Positions 60,957 through 64,000 of a stretch of DNA of 64,000 nucleotides are shown piece by piece (within the stretch, counting starts at the first letter, position 1; each line of letters opens with the position of its first letter). The DNA is from Thermoplasmata archaeon (GTDB taxonomy: Archaea; Thermoplasmatota; E2; DHVEG-1). Made by a program: the position numbers and the translations under genes. The DNA is taken from the NCBI GenBank assembly GCA_014894395.1, contig JADBLO010000119.1, positions 1-64,000 of the forward strand. Reading direction: 5' to 3'. Under the pieces are notes generated by a model, which saw only the letters and a list, made by a program, of their open reading frames with translations, was not told the DNA's origin and searched no databases.

Positions 60957-62027
60957 ATGTATCAGATATATACAATAGATGAGATGGCAACAAAGAAAAC
61001 AAAGGCAGTGTGTGCTCCGCTTACAGAAGCTGAACCCCTCCGGAGATCTCTGCGAGAACGAAATCTTTTACGCGACGATGTCGAGATAGTAAAAGAAGGG
61101 GGATGTATTTATTTTCCTGTCAAAAACATCCCAGATGAGTTATATTCCTATAAGGTTGTCACCAAATCATTTAAGTTGAAAGCTGCAAAACCTCACTGCT
61201 ACAAAGACCGTCTCAAGCTCTCAAAGAAGCTCATGGGGGAGCTTCCGACATCGTATGATGTGGTGGGAGCAATTATTCTGATTAAGTTGCCGAAAACTCT
61301 TTTTCACTATCGAAAGGAAATCGGTAAAGCATTGTTGGAGACACATAAAAATATTCGAACGGTCTGTTTGATTGATCCTGTTTCAGGGGAGTTTCGCACG
61401 CGAAATGTCGCGATTATCGCCGGGGAAAACCAAACCTTCACCACACATATTGAATATGGGTTATCGTTTGATGTTGATGTAGAAACCACGTATTTTTCCC
61501 CACGGCTTGCATCAGAAAGAAAACGAGTTGCTGATCTCGTAAAGCCAGGGGAAATCGTGGTTGATATGTTCGCCGGGGTAGCCCCGTTCTCCATCATGAT
61601 TGCGCGGTATGCGAAACCAAAAATTGTGTATGCGATCGATAAAAACAAAGAAGCGGTACTATTAGCACAACAGAATGTGAAACAGAATCATGTCCTTGAT
61701 ACGGTTGAAATAATTCATGCTGATGCTAACGACGTCGAAAAGGTAGTTCCTAAAAAAGCAGATCGGATTATTATGAACCTTCCGTTTTCAGCCTACAATT
61801 TTTTTTCGTTGGCGTTGTCCATTGCTGCGCAAACGTGTATAGTACATTATTATGATATAATAAAGGAAGAAGACATCGAAGCAAGAATTGATGCGTTGAA
61901 AAAAATCGCTGCAGAACATAGCTATATTCTCGCTGATTTATCGATTCGCAAGATCAAGTCGTATGCGCCAAGAGAATTTTATATAGGAATAGATATTACC
62001 GCTACGAAACACGCCGACGTAGCTTAG
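60957..62027 (+). CDS. trm5: tRNA (guanine37-N1)-methyltransferase Trm5 family
   Basis: ORF; VVDMFAGVAPFSIMIARYAKPKIVYAIDKNKEA, RIIMNLPFSAYNF. Confidence 0.9.
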   Translation: MYQIYTIDEMATKKTKAVCAPLTEAEPLRRSLRERNLLRDDVEIVKEGGCIYFPVKNIPDELYSYKVVTKSFKLKAAKPHCYKDRLKLSKKLMGELPTSYDVVGAIILIKLPKTLFHYRKEIGKALLETHKNIRTVCLIDPVSGEFRTRNVAIIAGENQTFTTHIEYGLSFDVDVETTYFSPRLASERKRVADLVKPGEIVVDMFAGVAPFSIMIARYAKPKIVYAIDKNKEAVLLAQQNVKQNHVLDTVEIIHADANDVEKVVPKKADRIIMNLPFSAYNFFSLALSIAAQTCIVHYYDIIKEEDIEARIDALKKIAAEHSYILADLSIRKIKSYAPREFYIGIDITATKHADVA

Positions 62028-62086
62028 CCCGGTTGAGCGGCTGACTTGTAATCAGCAGGTCGGGGGTCCAAATCCCTCCGTCGGCT
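62013..62086 (+). tRNA. tRNA-Thr (TGT), overlapping the trm5 3' end
   Basis: Cloverleaf by eye: acceptor gccgacg/cgtcggc, anticodon arm gctga-cttgtaa-tcagc, T-arm gggggtccaaatccctc. Confidence 0.93.
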
Positions 62087-62233
62087 TTTCACCTCTTTGT
62101 TTGCCTGTTTTCTTCTGGAGATTGTTTTTTGCATTTTGGCAGTTTGCCACGTTATGTTTAAATATCATCATTGCTAGAAGTTAACACGTTACAGTATATC
62201 AATAACAAGGAGAGATAAGGAGAAGAAAACAAC

Positions 62234-63001
62234 ATGACTCCCAATCAAGAACAACAAGGAGAAAAGGGACAACCGCAACGATTCATTGAATTGGACATCC
62301 TCAGAGGATTTGCTATCCTTTTCATGATCATCCTTCATCTATTCTGGGATCTTGATTACTTCGGAATACTCTCTCTCAATAAAAATTTCTATTCACTCAA
62401 TATCATCGTACCAGTCATGTTCTTCCTGCTCGTCGGAATCTGCCAAGCAGTCAACAACAATAAATACCAGAGCCAACCAAAAAAGATGTACCTTCGAACG
62501 ATACAACGAGGACTCTGGGTCCTCAATCTTGGAATGCTCTTCACCCTACTCACCGCAGTGTTCCTTCCCGATAGACCAATTCTTTTTGGAGTCCTTCATT
62601 GCATCGGATGCTGCATCATCCTCAGTGTGCCATTCCTTAAATTCAAATCTACTAACGTCGTCTTCGCAACACTAATCATCATCGCAGGGATAACTATAGG
62701 AGCTTTTTTTACGGTGGAAAACGCAAATATCTTCCAACTCGCAGCTGGCTTCCACCAATCAGATATTGCAGCACACACCATTGATTATTTCCCAATCCTC
62801 CCCTGGCTTGGCGTCTGCCTCATCGGGATTACACTCGGAAACATCCTCTACAAAGACAACAAAAGGAGATTCCCGCTCCCCGATCTCTCAAAATACAAAC
62901 CAACCAAAATATTCTCCTGGCTGGGCCAACATTCCTTAGCAATCTACCTCGTCCATCAGCCAGTCATCGCAGGTGTCTTATTCCTCGTTGTGATGATCTA
63001 A
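62234..63001 (+). CDS. DUF1624-like (heparan-alpha-glucosaminide N-acetyltransferase-like) membrane protein
   Basis: ORF; RFIELDILRGFAILFMIILHLFWDLDYFG..., multi-TM, LGQHSLAIYLVHQP. Confidence 0.75.
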   Translation: MTPNQEQQGEKGQPQRFIELDILRGFAILFMIILHLFWDLDYFGILSLNKNFYSLNIIVPVMFFLLVGICQAVNNNKYQSQPKKMYLRTIQRGLWVLNLGMLFTLLTAVFLPDRPILFGVLHCIGCCIILSVPFLKFKSTNVVFATLIIIAGITIGAFFTVENANIFQLAAGFHQSDIAAHTIDYFPILPWLGVCLIGITLGNILYKDNKRRFPLPDLSKYKPTKIFSWLGQHSLAIYLVHQPVIAGVLFLVVMI

Positions 63002-63004
63002 AAC

Positions 63005-63586
63005 CTACACGCGGGTCATTTTCACGCCAACGATCAGACACCAGACAAACGCAGGAAAACACGAAAGCGCCTCCGTGATCGCAATACCTTCCAGATGGAA
63101 GAGAAAAAATGTAGAACCCATTGCTATCAACGCAAATACGAAGGCAAGAGACCCCATGCTCCGCTCAAACGGATTCTGTTTTATAGTCAGTCCAATGATC
63201 AGCAAAGCAACCGTAAGAAGCACAAAAAACGATGCCGACGTAATAAAATGAAGAGCAAAGAGCGTTTCTGGAAACAAACCAATTCCGATGAGAGCAACGG
63301 AGCTCAACGCAAGAAGATACGCCCCGATTTTATTGGATAAAATCTTTATCAATCCAAGGGAAAAAACTAAGGTAAGAATACCACCAAGGATCATACCATA
63401 ATTGAATAACGCGGCAGTGTTTGCTTGGATACCGAGGTCACTTAACGCGTGTTGTGTCCAGGTAAACCAGGGGGATGAAGCAATCGAAAGCCCCAGACAC
63501 GTGAAAATAACAACAGGGATGAAAATACCACAAATCCCTGCAACCCGGGTGATTCCAGATTGTCCCCTATCGAAATAATTCCACAT
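63005..63586 (-). CDS. DUF998-family membrane protein
   Basis: ORF; multi-TM with WFTWTQHALSDLGIQANTAALFNYGMILGG. Confidence 0.75.
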   Translation of the reverse strand: MWNYFDRGQSGITRVAGICGIFIPVVIFTCLGLSIASSPWFTWTQHALSDLGIQANTAALFNYGMILGGILTLVFSLGLIKILSNKIGAYLLALSSVALIGIGLFPETLFALHFITSASFFVLLTVALLIIGLTIKQNPFERSMGSLAFVFALIAMGSTFFLFHLEGIAITEALSCFPAFVWCLIVGVKMTRV

Positions 63587-63673
63587 CGATAGGAGAGTGA
63601 GCTTCGAAGGTATTTATAACTTTTCATTTAAATATATAAAAGAGATAGAAGTGTTCCTCTAGCGGCTCAGTCC

Positions 63674-64000
63674 TTATCTTCTTTGCTTGTTGTATATGAG
63701 GAGCCCGACAAGAACAGCAAGCAACACGAGAATGATATCAAACCCAGGGGTTTTCTTCTCCACCGCCTTCACAGCGATAGTGGTTGAAAATGACCCGGTT
63801 GCATCCCCATCATCTTTGACTTCTAAAGTCACAATTGAGGAACCAACAGAAGAAAACGTATTGGTTGTTACTGAGACATTCAGCCAGTCGGTATCAAAGA
63901 TTCCATCGCCATTGAAATCCCAACGATACCCAACAATTGTACCATCGGTATCGTTACTCCCAGAAGCATCGAAGCTTACCTGCTGGTTCACCGAAACCGA
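63674..64000 (-). CDS. C-terminal part of secreted PKD-domain protein with PGF-CTERM-like tail (runs off window)
   Basis: Partial ORF; QVSFDASGSNDTDGTIVGYRWDFNGDGIFD...TPGFDIILVLLAVLVGLLIYNKQRR. Confidence 0.78.
   Translation of the reverse strand, partial: SVSVNQQVSFDASGSNDTDGTIVGYRWDFNGDGIFDTDWLNVSVTTNTFSSVGSSIVTLEVKDDGDATGSFSTTIAVKAVEKKTPGFDIILVLLAVLVGLLIYNKQRR

Noticed and set aside
1-64000. CRISPR array, rRNA, IS element or prophage
   Set aside because: No regularly spaced repeats, rRNA-like stretches, transposase/integrase or structural phage proteins were recognised on either strand.

Overview
Archaeal chromosomal window, probably Thermoplasmatota-like (inference from an unsplit rpoB with split rpoA1/rpoA2 and PGF-CTERM-type surface proteins; taxonomy not tested). 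Much of it is informational genes: L31e/L39e/PDCD5/S19e/Rnp4; psmA/SBDS/Rrp4/Rrp41/Rrp42/L37Ae/RpoP/Pcc1; rpoH-B-A1-A2-L30e-NusA; GatE; Trm5; and three tRNA genes (Lys, Tyr with intron, Thr). The accessory highlight is a ~35-nt to 15-kb scale redox locus at 13.6-34.6 kb. It contains a group 3b-type NiFe hydrogenase with fused beta-gamma subunits next to malic enzyme, and a very large Hdr/Nuo/MvhD/FrhB-like operon. In that operon an HdrA flavoprotein appears to be split by an inserted nuoEFG cassette: the HdrA N-half is fused to NuoE and the HdrA C-half is fused to NuoG. An intact tandem-HdrA paralog sits downstream in the same operon. Other points: a HerA ATPase with an EndoIII-like C-X6-C-X2-C-X5-C tail, rpoH without an in-frame canonical start, a tRNA-Thr overlapping the 3' end of trm5, lysine-rich tails on L31e and RpoA2, and a structured leader on an S-layer-like gene. 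No CRISPR array, rRNA, transposase or phage genes were seen.
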